Below, piece after piece: positions 16,826 through 25,741 of a stretch of 55,988 nucleotides of DNA; position 1 is the first letter of the stretch; every line of letters begins with the position of its first letter. Both the position numbers and the translations under genes were made by a program. The DNA lies in contig LUKI01000009.1 in assembly GCA_001593685.1 (NCBI GenBank), forward strand, positions 1-55,988. The letters are read 5' to 3'. The notes below the pieces were generated by a model that was not told where the DNA came from, searched no databases, and saw only the letters and a list, made by a program, of their open reading frames with translations. The DNA comes from Gammaproteobacteria bacterium F7 (GTDB taxonomy: Bacteria; Pseudomonadota; Gammaproteobacteria; Pseudomonadales; IMCC2047).

Positions 16826-17710
16826 ATGTTAGAGCGGATCCATTTAGAAATACTAACGGCGATAAAAGAACATGGAACCTTAACTAAAGCGGCGGACTCG
16901 TTGCATTTATCTCAGTCTGCGTTAAGTCACAGTATTAAAAAATTGGAAGGCCAGATTGATACGCCGATCTGGGAAAAGGATGGCCGAAACCTGCGCCTTA
17001 CTGCCGCGGGTGAACGTATTCAGGCATTTGCCGCCCGGGTTTTGCCGCAATTTTTACACACGGAATTGTTATTGGGACAAATTGCCAGAGGTGAAGCAGG
17101 GTCACTGCGCATAGGGATGGAGTGTCACCCCTGTTATCAATGGCTGCTTCGAGTCATCCAGCCTTATCTGGAGCAATGGCCGGGCATTGATATTGATGTA
17201 AAACAGGAGTTTCAGTTTGGCGGTATCGGCGCACTGCTTAGCTATGAAATTGATGTGCTGATTACGCCAGACCCACTGTTTAAGCCCAAAATAGAATACA
17301 TCCCGGTCTTTGACTATGAGCACCGGCTGGTCGTATCGAACACTCACGCACTGGCAGCACAGGATTGTGTGCTGCCTGAGCAGCTAAGCGAAGAGGTGTT
17401 GTTTAGCTATCCCGTCGAAGAACAACGGCTTGATATCTTTAGTCAATTTCTCAGTCCCGCAAAATGCTCGGTAAAGCAGCACAAAATCATTGAAACAACC
17501 GAGATCATGCTACAGATGGTTGCCGTTGGGCGAGGTGTCTGTGCGTTGCCTGGCTGGCTGGTCGATGAATACGCCAAATCAATGCCCATCAAGAGTCTGC
17601 GTTTTGGAGAGCAGGGCATAAGGAAGCAGATTTTTGTTGGTATTCGCAAGGATGAACGGCAAGTTGATCATTTAAACGAATTCATCGAACAGGCTAAAAA
17701 AATTACATGA
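16826..17710 (+). CDS. LysR-family regulator, MetR-like
   Basis: 294 residues. An N-terminal winged helix-turn-helix (about residues 1-60; TLTKAADSLHLSQSALSHSIKKLE) is followed by a LysR substrate-binding domain. The SALSH recognition helix and the absence of extra domains match MetR, which senses homocysteine and activates metE/metH-type genes. The local MetR boxes (one here, two before mesX) support the same specificity. The ribosome site GGAGTTAAGGG directly precedes ATG 16826. The next gene starts 16 bases after the stop, so regulator, MetV-like and MTHFR genes probably form one operon. The effector is inferred, not shown. Confidence 0.82.
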   Translation: MLERIHLEILTAIKEHGTLTKAADSLHLSQSALSHSIKKLEGQIDTPIWEKDGRNLRLTAAGERIQAFAARVLPQFLHTELLLGQIARGEAGSLRIGMECHPCYQWLLRVIQPYLEQWPGIDIDVKQEFQFGGIGALLSYEIDVLITPDPLFKPKIEYIPVFDYEHRLVVSNTHALAAQDCVLPEQLSEEVLFSYPVEEQRLDIFSQFLSPAKCSVKQHKIIETTEIMLQMVAVGRGVCALPGWLVDEYAKSMPIKSLRFGEQGIRKQIFVGIRKDERQVDHLNEFIEQAKKIT

Positions 17711-17726
17711 TCAGGAGGATCAATCG

Positions 17727-18191
17727 TTGAAGAAACTTCGCCATTTTTCGACGCGACACTCGCGTTTTTTTGAAAGCTTATACAAAGTGTTTGAGAGGGC
17801 TTTGCTGTTTTGTCATCCAGTTTTTAAGCGCATTGGCTACGACCGATTGGAAAAGCCCGTTGCCGTCATAGAGAAAGCTACTAAAGGGCTGCTGTTCGAC
17901 AGTCAGATGTGTGGAATGTGTACCTTAAGTTCAACCGGCATGTCCTGCCCCATGAACTGCCCGAAGAAAATTCGTAATGGCCCCTGTGGCGGGGTGCGTG
18001 CAAACGGCAATTGCGAGGTGGAGCCTGACATGCCCTGCGTTTGGGTGGAAGCCTGGAACGGCAGTCAACGGATGAAAAATGCGGATGCCATACGCACAAT
18101 TCAAGAACCGGTAGACCACCGCCTGATTGGCTCGTCCTCATGGCTGCGCGAAGTTCGTCATAAAACCAGTGCCACCTCAGAGGAGCAATAG
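17727..18191 (+). CDS. Cys-rich MTHFR C-terminal-domain protein (MetV-like)
   Basis: 154 residues matching the methylenetetrahydrofolate reductase C-terminal (MetV-like) family. The core at about residues 58-110 carries eight cysteines in the order MCGMC, SCPMNCPKK, GPCGG, NCEVEPDMPC, suited to binding zinc or an iron-sulfur cluster. In acetogens MetV pairs with MetF in an electron-accepting reductase; here it directly precedes an MTHFR gene. Start is TTG with a perfect AGGAGG at 17713-17718, eight bases away. Its stop is three bases before the next start. Probably an accessory subunit of the reductase; the electron donor is unknown. Confidence 0.8.
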   Translation: MKKLRHFSTRHSRFFESLYKVFERALLFCHPVFKRIGYDRLEKPVAVIEKATKGLLFDSQMCGMCTLSSTGMSCPMNCPKKIRNGPCGGVRANGNCEVEPDMPCVWVEAWNGSQRMKNADAIRTIQEPVDHRLIGSSSWLREVRHKTSATSEEQ

Positions 18192-18194
18192 ATA

Positions 18195-19196
18195 ATGATT
18201 GAACATGGTGATGTTGCGGTTGATGCCGCTCACCTTCCCAAAGGGCACTCCTCGGCAGGGAGCCTGGAAAGACACCTTCGACAGGGTGACTTTGTCGTCA
18301 CCACTGAAATTTCTCCGCCCGATTCAAGCGACCCTGAGGAGGTTTATCGTCGGGCTCGAGTGTTTGATGGCTATGTCGATGCGATGAATGCTACCGATGG
18401 CTCAGGTGCCAATTGCCATATGTCCAGTGTTGCTGTTTGTGCACTGCTTTCCCGACTTGAATATTCAATGGTCATGCAGGTCTCCTGCCGGGACCGCAAC
18501 CGGATAGCCATACAGGGGGATGTGTTAGGCGGTGCCGCGATGGGGGTATCCAATATCCTTTGCCTGACGGGTGACGGTGTGCAGGCCGGTGATCATCCTC
18601 AGGCTAAACCGGTCTTTGATCTGGATTCCATGACGGCGCTTGAAATCGTGCGAGGCATGCGTGACGACAGCCGCTTTCAAAGTGGTCGAAAAATTACCGA
18701 ACCCCCGCATGTGTTTTTAGGCGCGGCGGCTAACCCTTTTGCTCCGCCGCTTGATTTCCGGCCATTTCGGCTGGCAAAAAAGATCGAAGCTGGCGCGCAG
18801 TTCGTTCAAACACAGTACTGCTACGACATTTACCGATTACAGAGCTATATGAAGCAGGTTCGAGAGATGGGCTTGCATGAAAAAGCATTCATTATTATCG
18901 GGGTTGGCCCCTTGGCTTCTGCAAGGGCAGCGGAGTGGATACGATCAAATGTGCCTGGTGTGCATATTCCCGATGGCGTTATCAAACGTCTGGCTGGCGC
19001 CAAAGACCAGAAGCAGGAAGGCAAACAGCTGTGCATTGATTTGATACAGCAAATCCGGGAAATTGAAGGCGTCGCCGGTGTTCATGTGATGGCTTATCGA
19101 CAGGAGGAGGCCGTTGCGGAGATTATCGATAAATCAAAAGTATTAGGCGGCCGTACCTGCTGGTATCCGGGAATTGATAGAGAAAACACCGTTTAA
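18195..19196 (+). CDS. Methylenetetrahydrofolate reductase family protein
   Basis: 333 residues, a TIM-barrel flavoprotein family that reduces 5,10-methylene-THF to 5-methyl-THF. Visible signatures: TTEISPPDSSDPEEV near residue 36 (the family Glu), ILCLTGDGVQAGDHP near 115, AANPFAPPLDF near 178 and QFVQTQYCYD near 200, followed by a GVGPLASARAAEW block. It starts three bases after the MetV-like gene with AGGAG nine bases upstream. This reductase type with a separate Cys-rich partner differs from the single-subunit MetF of E. coli. Its product is what classical methionine synthases need, yet the neighbouring synthase is of the folate-independent MesD type. Confidence 0.85.
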   Translation: MIEHGDVAVDAAHLPKGHSSAGSLERHLRQGDFVVTTEISPPDSSDPEEVYRRARVFDGYVDAMNATDGSGANCHMSSVAVCALLSRLEYSMVMQVSCRDRNRIAIQGDVLGGAAMGVSNILCLTGDGVQAGDHPQAKPVFDLDSMTALEIVRGMRDDSRFQSGRKITEPPHVFLGAAANPFAPPLDFRPFRLAKKIEAGAQFVQTQYCYDIYRLQSYMKQVREMGLHEKAFIIIGVGPLASARAAEWIRSNVPGVHIPDGVIKRLAGAKDQKQEGKQLCIDLIQQIREIEGVAGVHVMAYRQEEAVAEIIDKSKVLGGRTCWYPGIDRENTV

Positions 19197-19287
19197 CTTA
19201 ATGGCAATCGACAAGTCCTATGCCTGTTAAGAGCATTTTTGTGCAGGCTGTGCGATTTCGAATTTTTTATCTGGTTTTAATAATCGG

Positions 19288-19320
19288 TTGTCACCAACAA
19301 CAGTTGAAAACCTATATAAT
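19288..19320 (+). promoter_or_regulatory. Candidate promoter with GC-rich discriminator
   Basis: In the 256-base gap before the secreted orphan, a perfect TATAAT at 19315-19320 is followed at once by GCGCGCGCGC, a discriminator typical of growth-rate or stringently controlled promoters. TTGTCA lies upstream, but at 21 bases the spacing is longer than ideal. A CATACC/GGTATG hairpin follows near 19385-19407 in the leader. Confidence 0.4.
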
Positions 19321-19452
19321 GCGCGCGCGCTGGGGCCCTGAGAACTGGCAGTGGATTAATAAAGTTTTTCGATGCTGTTAAACACATACCTCGACTCCAG
19401 GGGTATGGGCAGAGAAATTTGTTAAAAGTAATTGTGTTAATGAGAGCGTGCG

Positions 19453-19902
19453 ATGAGAACGATACTTAAAAAAACATTATATGTAGTGGCTTTTATGCTG
19501 ACAGGTTTGCTTGGCAATACTGCGGGCGCTAACCCGGCAGACATTAACTATTATGAACAACAAAATAAGCTCAAAAAAGCGCAAGGGATTGAGCGCATAT
19601 CCCATATCAACATACCTTACGGCCACTATTATGAACTGGATGGTAAGCAGTGGCTCTGTTACCGGGAGGGTGAGCCGCTACTGGTGGCCATGGATAGCCA
19701 CTGTGTCATTGAGCAAGTTAAGGACGATAGCGTTTTTTCCTTACGGCGATTCAGCGAAGAAGTGATTCACAAAGGTCCGGGGTTATCACCACAGCAGTAC
19801 CTGGACGAGCGTTTTGGTGCAGGCAACACTCGGCTAATTAAAACGGTACATGCTCGATCTGGCATGCTCCGTATTCTGGGCGTCTACTTTGAACAGCTGT
19901 GA
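19453..19902 (+). CDS. Small secreted protein of unknown function
   Basis: 149 residues. A signal peptide is clear (basic start MRTILKKTL, hydrophobic core, cleavage near residue 26 after AGA). The mature part is mixed alpha/beta with several Tyr and His residues (INIPYGHYYELDGKQW) and two Cys (CYREG and HCVIEQ) about 20 residues apart that could form a disulfide. I recognise no family. It is a single gene between a candidate strong promoter and a terminator, followed convergently by the giant GGDEF/EAL gene. Confidence 0.6.
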   Translation: MRTILKKTLYVVAFMLTGLLGNTAGANPADINYYEQQNKLKKAQGIERISHINIPYGHYYELDGKQWLCYREGEPLLVAMDSHCVIEQVKDDSVFSLRRFSEEVIHKGPGLSPQQYLDERFGAGNTRLIKTVHARSGMLRILGVYFEQL

Positions 19903-20035
19903 CCGGATGCAGCTGCAAATGGCACTTGGTTAAAAGATATTCGATTTATTCGTCTCTCAAAGGCGATTGAATGAAGGCCTTGGAGCAAAAATCTAAACAT
20001 GCGCTATTGATCTGCACTTAATGCTCGGGATAGGT

Positions 20036-20074
20036 GTGGGAGTGTAAAAATTCTCTAAGAGGCATTGCTCCCAC
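20036..20074. terminator. Hairpin between convergent genes
   Basis: GTGGGAG 20036-20042 pairs with CTCCCAC 20068-20074. A T-rich stretch follows on the plus strand. It lies between the ends of the secreted orphan (+) and the GGDEF/EAL gene (-), so it probably ends transcription from one or both. Confidence 0.55.
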
Positions 20075-20095
20075 TCTGTTTATCCGTTTTTAAGG

Positions 20096-23000
20096 TTAGC
20101 AAATTGCGGGCGTTAGCGTATCCAGCGGGATAGGTTTTTCAATATGGTAACCCTGCAGGTAGTCGATGCCAATTTCCACCAGCTTTTCTTGAATGGCGGC
20201 GCTTTCAACATATTCGGCGATGGTTTCTTTGCCCATGAGGTGGGCCATTTCATTGATTGATTTTACCATTGCAAAATCGTCATCGGATTCAGCAATGCCT
20301 TTGACAAAGGCACCATCAATTTTCAGGTAATCCACCGGCATTTTTTTCAGATAGGTATAAGACGATAGCCCGGTACCAAAATCATCTAATGCAAACTTGA
20401 AGCCCAGCTCCTTCAGCTCGGTAATGACCTCAATGGCGTCTGTCAGATTGGTGACGGCGGTGGTTTCGGTAACCTCAAAACAGATTTTATTCCGTGGGAT
20501 ATTGGTGGCCAATAATTCATCGAGGATGAAATCCATGAATGTCTCATCGTTTAATGAATGTCCAGACAGGTTTATCGTCAGACAGTCGACTTTATCCAGC
20601 TGATCGCTATTTGCCATTGCCCAGCTAAAGACGTTATGAATTACCCAGCGATCTACCGCCTGCATGCGGTTATAACGTTCAGCGGCTTGAATAAACTCGC
20701 CAGGCGCTAAGTGAATACCGAGCTCGTCTTCAACGGATAGCAGAATTTCGTAATGGGGTTTTTCTATATCAGTGGAGGTGGCACTGATTTTTTGGCAGCG
20801 TAGTTTTAAGCGCTCTTCATCCAGCGCTTTGTTCAGGCGAGCGATGTTATCCATGATCTCTGCTCGTACCGCTTGCTCTTTGTCGTTAGGCTGATAAATA
20901 TGTACCTTGTTTCGACCAGCCTCTTTGGCCGATAGGCGTGCTGAGTCAGCGGCATTAATGACGCTGGCGGTGTTTTCGGTCGCCTCATCAACGGCAACGA
21001 TGCCGATGCTGGCACCAACGGTATAGGTTTTGTTGTCCCAGCTAAAACGGTGCGCCTGTACACTTTCCTTGATTTCCACGGCAAAGTTACGGGCGCTTTG
21101 GAGGTCGTAATCCTTGAGAATAAACAAAAATTCATCACCGGCAATACGGGCAACGACATTTGGCGGCTGAATGTAAGTAGATAGCAGATTGCTGATTTCG
21201 ATCAGTAGCTGGTCACCGGCATCAAGCCCGCAGGCGTTGTTGATAACCTTGAATTGGTCGAGATCCAGATGGCAGACAGCATGTCGGCTTTGATTTCGTT
21301 TAGACTGGGCTAGCGTGCGGTTTAGTTCGCGCTCAAATTGTTTACGATTGATCAGCCCCGTCAGCTCGTCATGACTGGTCTGATAACTCATCTGGTTGTA
21401 AATATCCTGCACCATGGCATCAAGGTTTTGATCCACAAAGGGCTCGTCGGGTGCGTCGATTAATCTGGCGTGGCCGCTTTGCAGGTGCTCGGCCATTTCC
21501 CTAAGGCTAAGTTCGACAACCTTCATGCCCTGATGATTTACAAACACAAACTTGTGATGATCCTGGCCAATCCAGGCAAGGTGCATTTGAGTGGTATCAC
21601 TGTTTTGACCATATTCCACCCAGTTGCCGACTTGCAGGTTTCGAGCACGGCGTACCCAGCGCGACAAGGCCTGGCTTTGTACGGCTTCATCGTCAATGTA
21701 GCAGAATGCATCATCAGGCGTAGCGAGGTGCTGGTCGGCGTCAATAAAGGTTGTTTTGTCGGTGCCATCTTGCGGATTTAGTACCTCCTCTAGTGCTGGC
21801 AGTAGGCGTTGCATGGCGGCTTGGCCACCGGGTGATTCTTTGATGCCAATATTGATGATTTTTAACAGGCCGGTGCTCATTTGCCGCAGTTTATTCTCAT
21901 CACTGTCGGGCGTGATTTGTGAGAGGGATTTGACAACATTCGCGTAACTTTTCCAGATCGCACTTTGTTGTCCGTCACGTAGCAGGGTAAAGACCAGCAG
22001 TTCGCGCCACCCCTGATTAATTAAATCCACCAGTACTTTAGGCACCTGTTTGCCACTTAGCTGTTGCTCAATAAACCGACGGATGGTGTATTTGCCGCGT
22101 TCAATCGTTTCCAGGCCATCACAGGATTTCACCAAACGCTCGGTATTGCGTTGGGTAATCGCTTCCTGCTTAATAATCAGCTCATCGAGCTCGTTGGCTG
22201 CGCTGTTAAATATGTCGGTATCTTGATCAAAGTTTTGACATATTTGCTCAACCGCCTGGTTCACCTTTTGTTGATTCTTAGGGTTGAGTTGGCCGCCTTT
22301 GTAGCCGAGCCTGGCCAGTCTGTTTAATACCTGACGAGCGGGGTGGTTGGCGTCCTCAAAGAAACTTTCGTCCTGCAGGAATATTTTCAGCAGGGGGATT
22401 TCGAGCTGCTTAAAAACCGGTTTGATGGTGTCAGACAGATGCTGATTCTGATTCATGGACTGGAAGAACTTATCCGTGACATCAACGGCAGAGCTATCCT
22501 CTTTGCTGAGCTGCTGTTCGTTGCCTAAGTAGCCTGCCAGGCGAGCACGTAACGATTCGCTTAATGCGCCATCATGCTCGGCAGCGGCGTCTGGTACTGG
22601 TTGATGTTGTATTTGTGTGAGTTGGGATAGCAGCTGGTCGGTTGCCAGCGTAGGGCCATTTTCTTGATGGCTGGCATCCGTACTGTTATTGGTCGTTTGC
22701 AACGACAACAGGTTTTGTACGGTTGATAAGGTTTGTGCGGAGCTGATTTGTGAGCTTGTTTTAGTGTCTGCGCTAATGGCTGGTGCCATAATGGGTTTGC
22801 TGACTGAGTCCCCGTCAGGTTCCTGGTCATGCAGATCGCGCTTTTGGTAGGCGGCGCTCTTTGATTTTTCTGCCGGGCTTTCGGTGGAGTCTGATTTTAT
22901 GGCGCGGTAGATAATAACGGGGAGTACGTCATGCTTGATCAGCAGGTCGTTCATGGTGGCGTACAGCCGTTTCAAGCCTGTCACAATGATGGTGGCTTCG

Positions 23001-23887
23001 AAGGCGTGCAAGACGGCTTTCATCATTTCACGAGGCAAGGCCAGCGGCGTGATAGCGCGGTAAAAGGCATGGCTGACATAGGTCGGGTTGATGGGGTTGT
23101 TTTTATGATTAACGTCCTGGCCCGTTAATTCAGTCATGCGTTGTTGTAGGTCATAGAGAGTGTCTTTGTAATGCTGGTCTGCACGATTGACGATGACCTT
23201 TACCAATAGCCAGTCTTCAAAGTCATCTTTGCCGACCAATGACAGCGCATCAGGTTTTTCGTTGGGCATCGCTTCGGGCAGTGAAACTGGCTGACCGGAC
23301 AGCCAGTTATCGACCTCTTGGATTAATGATTTTTTGAAGTTGCTGGCAATGCGGTTCTGATATTTTTTGACGCGGCTTGCGGTATCAATAAAAGCTGATG
23401 CCTGCTGATTATCTCTAGCGTGGTCAGCCCTGTTGAGAAGTTCTTCGTGGATTGCCTTATAAAGAACCTTATCGCTGTTCTCGGCGAAAGCATCAACTAG
23501 CTCACGGCATTTATCCTTAACGAGCTGAAAATCTTTAGAGCTTGCGGGTTTGCTTTTAACCGCGGGTTCTTTGGCTAATTTATAAAGTGCATGAATGGCT
23601 TCGGGATTATTATGGGTGATTTGTACACCGATAGCCCCGTCCATCACACGGGCTACCCGGACATGCAAACGATAATTGAGTTGTAGAATACCGCTGCTTT
23701 TAAAATCAACAAAGAGTGTGTCATTAACGGCCAGCGGTTGGAGCTGTTCAGGGTGGTTGTCCTGAAAGGCGATAAACAGGCCTGTTTTGCAAAAGTCTTT
23801 AATAATGCAGGGTAATGCGGTTTGTTGTGGGCTGGAAAGCTGTCCCGGGTGGTGTAGTGGTTGTCGGGTGAAGGCTCTTTTTTCCAC
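20096..23887 (-). CDS. Giant PilZ-DUF1631-GGDEF-EAL c-di-GMP protein
   Basis: 1263 residues with no membrane segment. The N-terminus (1-95) is a PilZ domain with both c-di-GMP motifs: RAFTR (R4 and R8) and DFCKTG near 31. A long helical DUF1631 region follows (about 120-780). The GGDEF domain has HDELTGLINR and an AGDEF active site near 915. The EAL domain has YEILL near 1047, the DDFGTGLSSY loop near 1169 and LKIDG, so the phosphodiesterase residues look intact. The protein can thus in principle bind, make and degrade c-di-GMP. Start is GTG with AAGGAAGAG upstream. It probably feeds the LapD and YcgR outputs encoded in this window. Confidence 0.85.
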   Translation of the reverse strand: MEKRAFTRQPLHHPGQLSSPQQTALPCIIKDFCKTGLFIAFQDNHPEQLQPLAVNDTLFVDFKSSGILQLNYRLHVRVARVMDGAIGVQITHNNPEAIHALYKLAKEPAVKSKPASSKDFQLVKDKCRELVDAFAENSDKVLYKAIHEELLNRADHARDNQQASAFIDTASRVKKYQNRIASNFKKSLIQEVDNWLSGQPVSLPEAMPNEKPDALSLVGKDDFEDWLLVKVIVNRADQHYKDTLYDLQQRMTELTGQDVNHKNNPINPTYVSHAFYRAITPLALPREMMKAVLHAFEATIIVTGLKRLYATMNDLLIKHDVLPVIIYRAIKSDSTESPAEKSKSAAYQKRDLHDQEPDGDSVSKPIMAPAISADTKTSSQISSAQTLSTVQNLLSLQTTNNSTDASHQENGPTLATDQLLSQLTQIQHQPVPDAAAEHDGALSESLRARLAGYLGNEQQLSKEDSSAVDVTDKFFQSMNQNQHLSDTIKPVFKQLEIPLLKIFLQDESFFEDANHPARQVLNRLARLGYKGGQLNPKNQQKVNQAVEQICQNFDQDTDIFNSAANELDELIIKQEAITQRNTERLVKSCDGLETIERGKYTIRRFIEQQLSGKQVPKVLVDLINQGWRELLVFTLLRDGQQSAIWKSYANVVKSLSQITPDSDENKLRQMSTGLLKIINIGIKESPGGQAAMQRLLPALEEVLNPQDGTDKTTFIDADQHLATPDDAFCYIDDEAVQSQALSRWVRRARNLQVGNWVEYGQNSDTTQMHLAWIGQDHHKFVFVNHQGMKVVELSLREMAEHLQSGHARLIDAPDEPFVDQNLDAMVQDIYNQMSYQTSHDELTGLINRKQFERELNRTLAQSKRNQSRHAVCHLDLDQFKVINNACGLDAGDQLLIEISNLLSTYIQPPNVVARIAGDEFLFILKDYDLQSARNFAVEIKESVQAHRFSWDNKTYTVGASIGIVAVDEATENTASVINAADSARLSAKEAGRNKVHIYQPNDKEQAVRAEIMDNIARLNKALDEERLKLRCQKISATSTDIEKPHYEILLSVEDELGIHLAPGEFIQAAERYNRMQAVDRWVIHNVFSWAMANSDQLDKVDCLTINLSGHSLNDETFMDFILDELLATNIPRNKICFEVTETTAVTNLTDAIEVITELKELGFKFALDDFGTGLSSYTYLKKMPVDYLKIDGAFVKGIAESDDDFAMVKSINEMAHLMGKETIAEYVESAAIQEKLVEIGIDYLQGYHIEKPIPLDTLTPAIC

Positions 23888-24069
23888 GGTAGCTCTTCCT
23901 TAAAACGCAATAAATAATGATGACGAAGCGGTCTTAACAGAGTTCAAAGCCTGTCTATGCTTCGATTATGCCTGATCGTTAATGCCGGGGTAACGGTATT
24001 TAACACCGACTACCAAAAAGTATGGCAGGCGGCTTGGCTTTTACAAGCATAGCCAAAACAAAGCGATAG

Positions 24070-24094
24070 CGCCTGAAACCGAGCGGATCAGGCG
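24070..24094 (-). terminator. Hairpin downstream of rhlB-like gene
   Basis: CGCCTGA 24070-24076 pairs with TCAGGCG 24088-24094. It is 18 bases beyond the helicase stop on the minus strand and is followed there by a moderately T-rich stretch. It separates the helicase from the GGDEF/EAL gene. Confidence 0.5.
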
Positions 24095-24111
24095 TTGTTA
24101 TCGTGACTAAC

Positions 24112-25488
24112 CTAGCGACGTGAGTTCTGTGGTGGGCGTTTACCAGAACCAGTGCGAGGTGATGACTTTTTAGTCATTTTGGGCGCATCTAGCAGCAATT
24201 CTTCCGGAGGTTGTTGGCAAGGTACGCTGTTGCCCAGTAACTCCTGAATAGGAATCAGGTTAAATGAATCATCTTCACAGGCAAAACTGATCGAGGTTCC
24301 GGATTTTCCGGCGCGGCCGGTACGGCCAATACGGTGAATATAGTCCTCGGGTTCTTCGGGCAGGGTGAAATTGATAACGTGGCTAATGCCGTCGATATGA
24401 ATGCCTCGGCCAGCCACATCGGTAGCGACTAATACATTTAAATCACCTTTTTTGAAGGCGTTGAGAGTCGATACGCGTTTGTTTTGTGCGATTTCTCCGG
24501 ATAACAGGCCAACTTTGAAACCGTGTGATTGCAGGCTTTCCTGCAGGTGACGACACTGATCACGGCGATTAGCAAAGACGATGGCGCTTTCTACATCCTC
24601 CTGCTTGAGGATATTGTAGAGCAGGGCATATTTATCCTGCGCTTCGGTGAGGTAAATGAATTGATCGACGGTATCGGTTGCTGCGCTTTCCGGTTCTATT
24701 TCAATGGTGACCGGGTCTTGAGTCCATTGCTCCATCAATGTCATTACCTGGGGCGTAAAGGTGGCGCTGAATAGTAATGTTTGGCGGAAGGCTTTTTTAG
24801 GGGTTTGGTTAATAATACGGCGCACCTGTGGAATAAATCCCATGTCGAGCATGCGGTCGGCTTCGTCGATAACCATGACTTCTACCAGGTCGAGATGCAC
24901 ATCTTCATTGCCGCAGAAATCCAATAAGCGGCCGGGCGTTGCCACCAGAATGTCGTTTAGCTCATTGTGTAAGCGGGTTTGCTGCTTGCTGTAATCCATG
25001 CCGCCGACCAGTGTGTGTACGTTCAGGTCGGTATATTTGCACAGTGCGGTGGCATCATCGGCAATCTGAATCGCCAGCTCACGCGTCGGGGCAATAATCA
25101 GTGCGCGGGTTTCGCCGGCAAAACGCTCTTCATCGATGGGGTTGCGTAATAAGTCTTCAATAATTGTAATGAGGAAGGCTGCGGTTTTACCGGTTCCTGT
25201 CTGTGCTTTACCGACCATATCGCGGCGCTGCAGTGTATAAGGTAGAGATTGAGCCTGAATGGGGGAGCAGTATTCGAAACCGACATCGGCAATGCCGCGC
25301 ATGAGAGGTAAAGATAAGTCGAAGTCGTGGAAGCGGGTTTTGCCTTCAATCTCAGGAACCTGGAATTGAGATAAGTCCCACGCCTTATTACTTTTATTTT
25401 TACGGGCGGTTTTTTTTGCGGGCTTCGACTGTTGGCTGTTCTCGGAGGACTGGTCTTTGTGACTGCTATCTTCTTTTAAAGGCTTCAT
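24112..25488 (-). CDS. rhlB: DEAD-box RNA helicase, RhlB-like
   Basis: 458 residues. A basic, Lys/Ser-rich N-terminal tail (about 1-45) is followed by the two RecA domains: Q-motif region [13 protein letters not shown], Walker [36 protein letters not shown], then [14 protein letters not shown] and [13 protein letters not shown]. The C-terminus is basic and Ser/Arg-rich. The overall pattern, including FHDFDL and [10 protein letters not shown], is closest to Pseudomonas RhlB, the helicase of the RNA degradosome. E and RhlE subfamilies remain possible. It stands alone and is divergent from the type I secretion operon, with a 250-base shared upstream region. Confidence 0.85.
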   Translation of the reverse strand: MKPLKEDSSHKDQSSENSQQSKPAKKTARKNKSNKAWDLSQFQVPEIEGKTRFHDFDLSLPLMRGIADVGFEYCSPIQAQSLPYTLQRRDMVGKAQTGTGKTAAFLITIIEDLLRNPIDEERFAGETRALIIAPTRELAIQIADDATALCKYTDLNVHTLVGGMDYSKQQTRLHNELNDILVATPGRLLDFCGNEDVHLDLVEVMVIDEADRMLDMGFIPQVRRIINQTPKKAFRQTLLFSATFTPQVMTLMEQWTQDPVTIEIEPESAATDTVDQFIYLTEAQDKYALLYNILKQEDVESAIVFANRRDQCRHLQESLQSHGFKVGLLSGEIAQNKRVSTLNAFKKGDLNVLVATDVAGRGIHIDGISHVINFTLPEEPEDYIHRIGRTGRAGKSGTSISFACEDDSFNLIPIQELLGNSVPCQQPPEELLLDAPKMTKKSSPRTGSGKRPPQNSRR

Positions 25489-25741
25489 TAAGTACTTGTC
25501 TTGGTTAGTTTTTTGTCTGGCGCCGAGTATAGCATAAGCCGAGAGCGATTAATCTGGCAAAAACAGGCCTTAAATGCTGACCTTTGATCGAGGTTGCGTG
25601 TGTTTTTGCTGATAAAAACGTCCGTTACAATGTATTGGGTGAAAATGTCTTTGAATTGACTAGTATTGGCAGATATTGAGCTATGCTTGCATTAGCTCTC
25701 GTTTATATACACCTATTAACCTGTTGAAAATAAAAATATTA

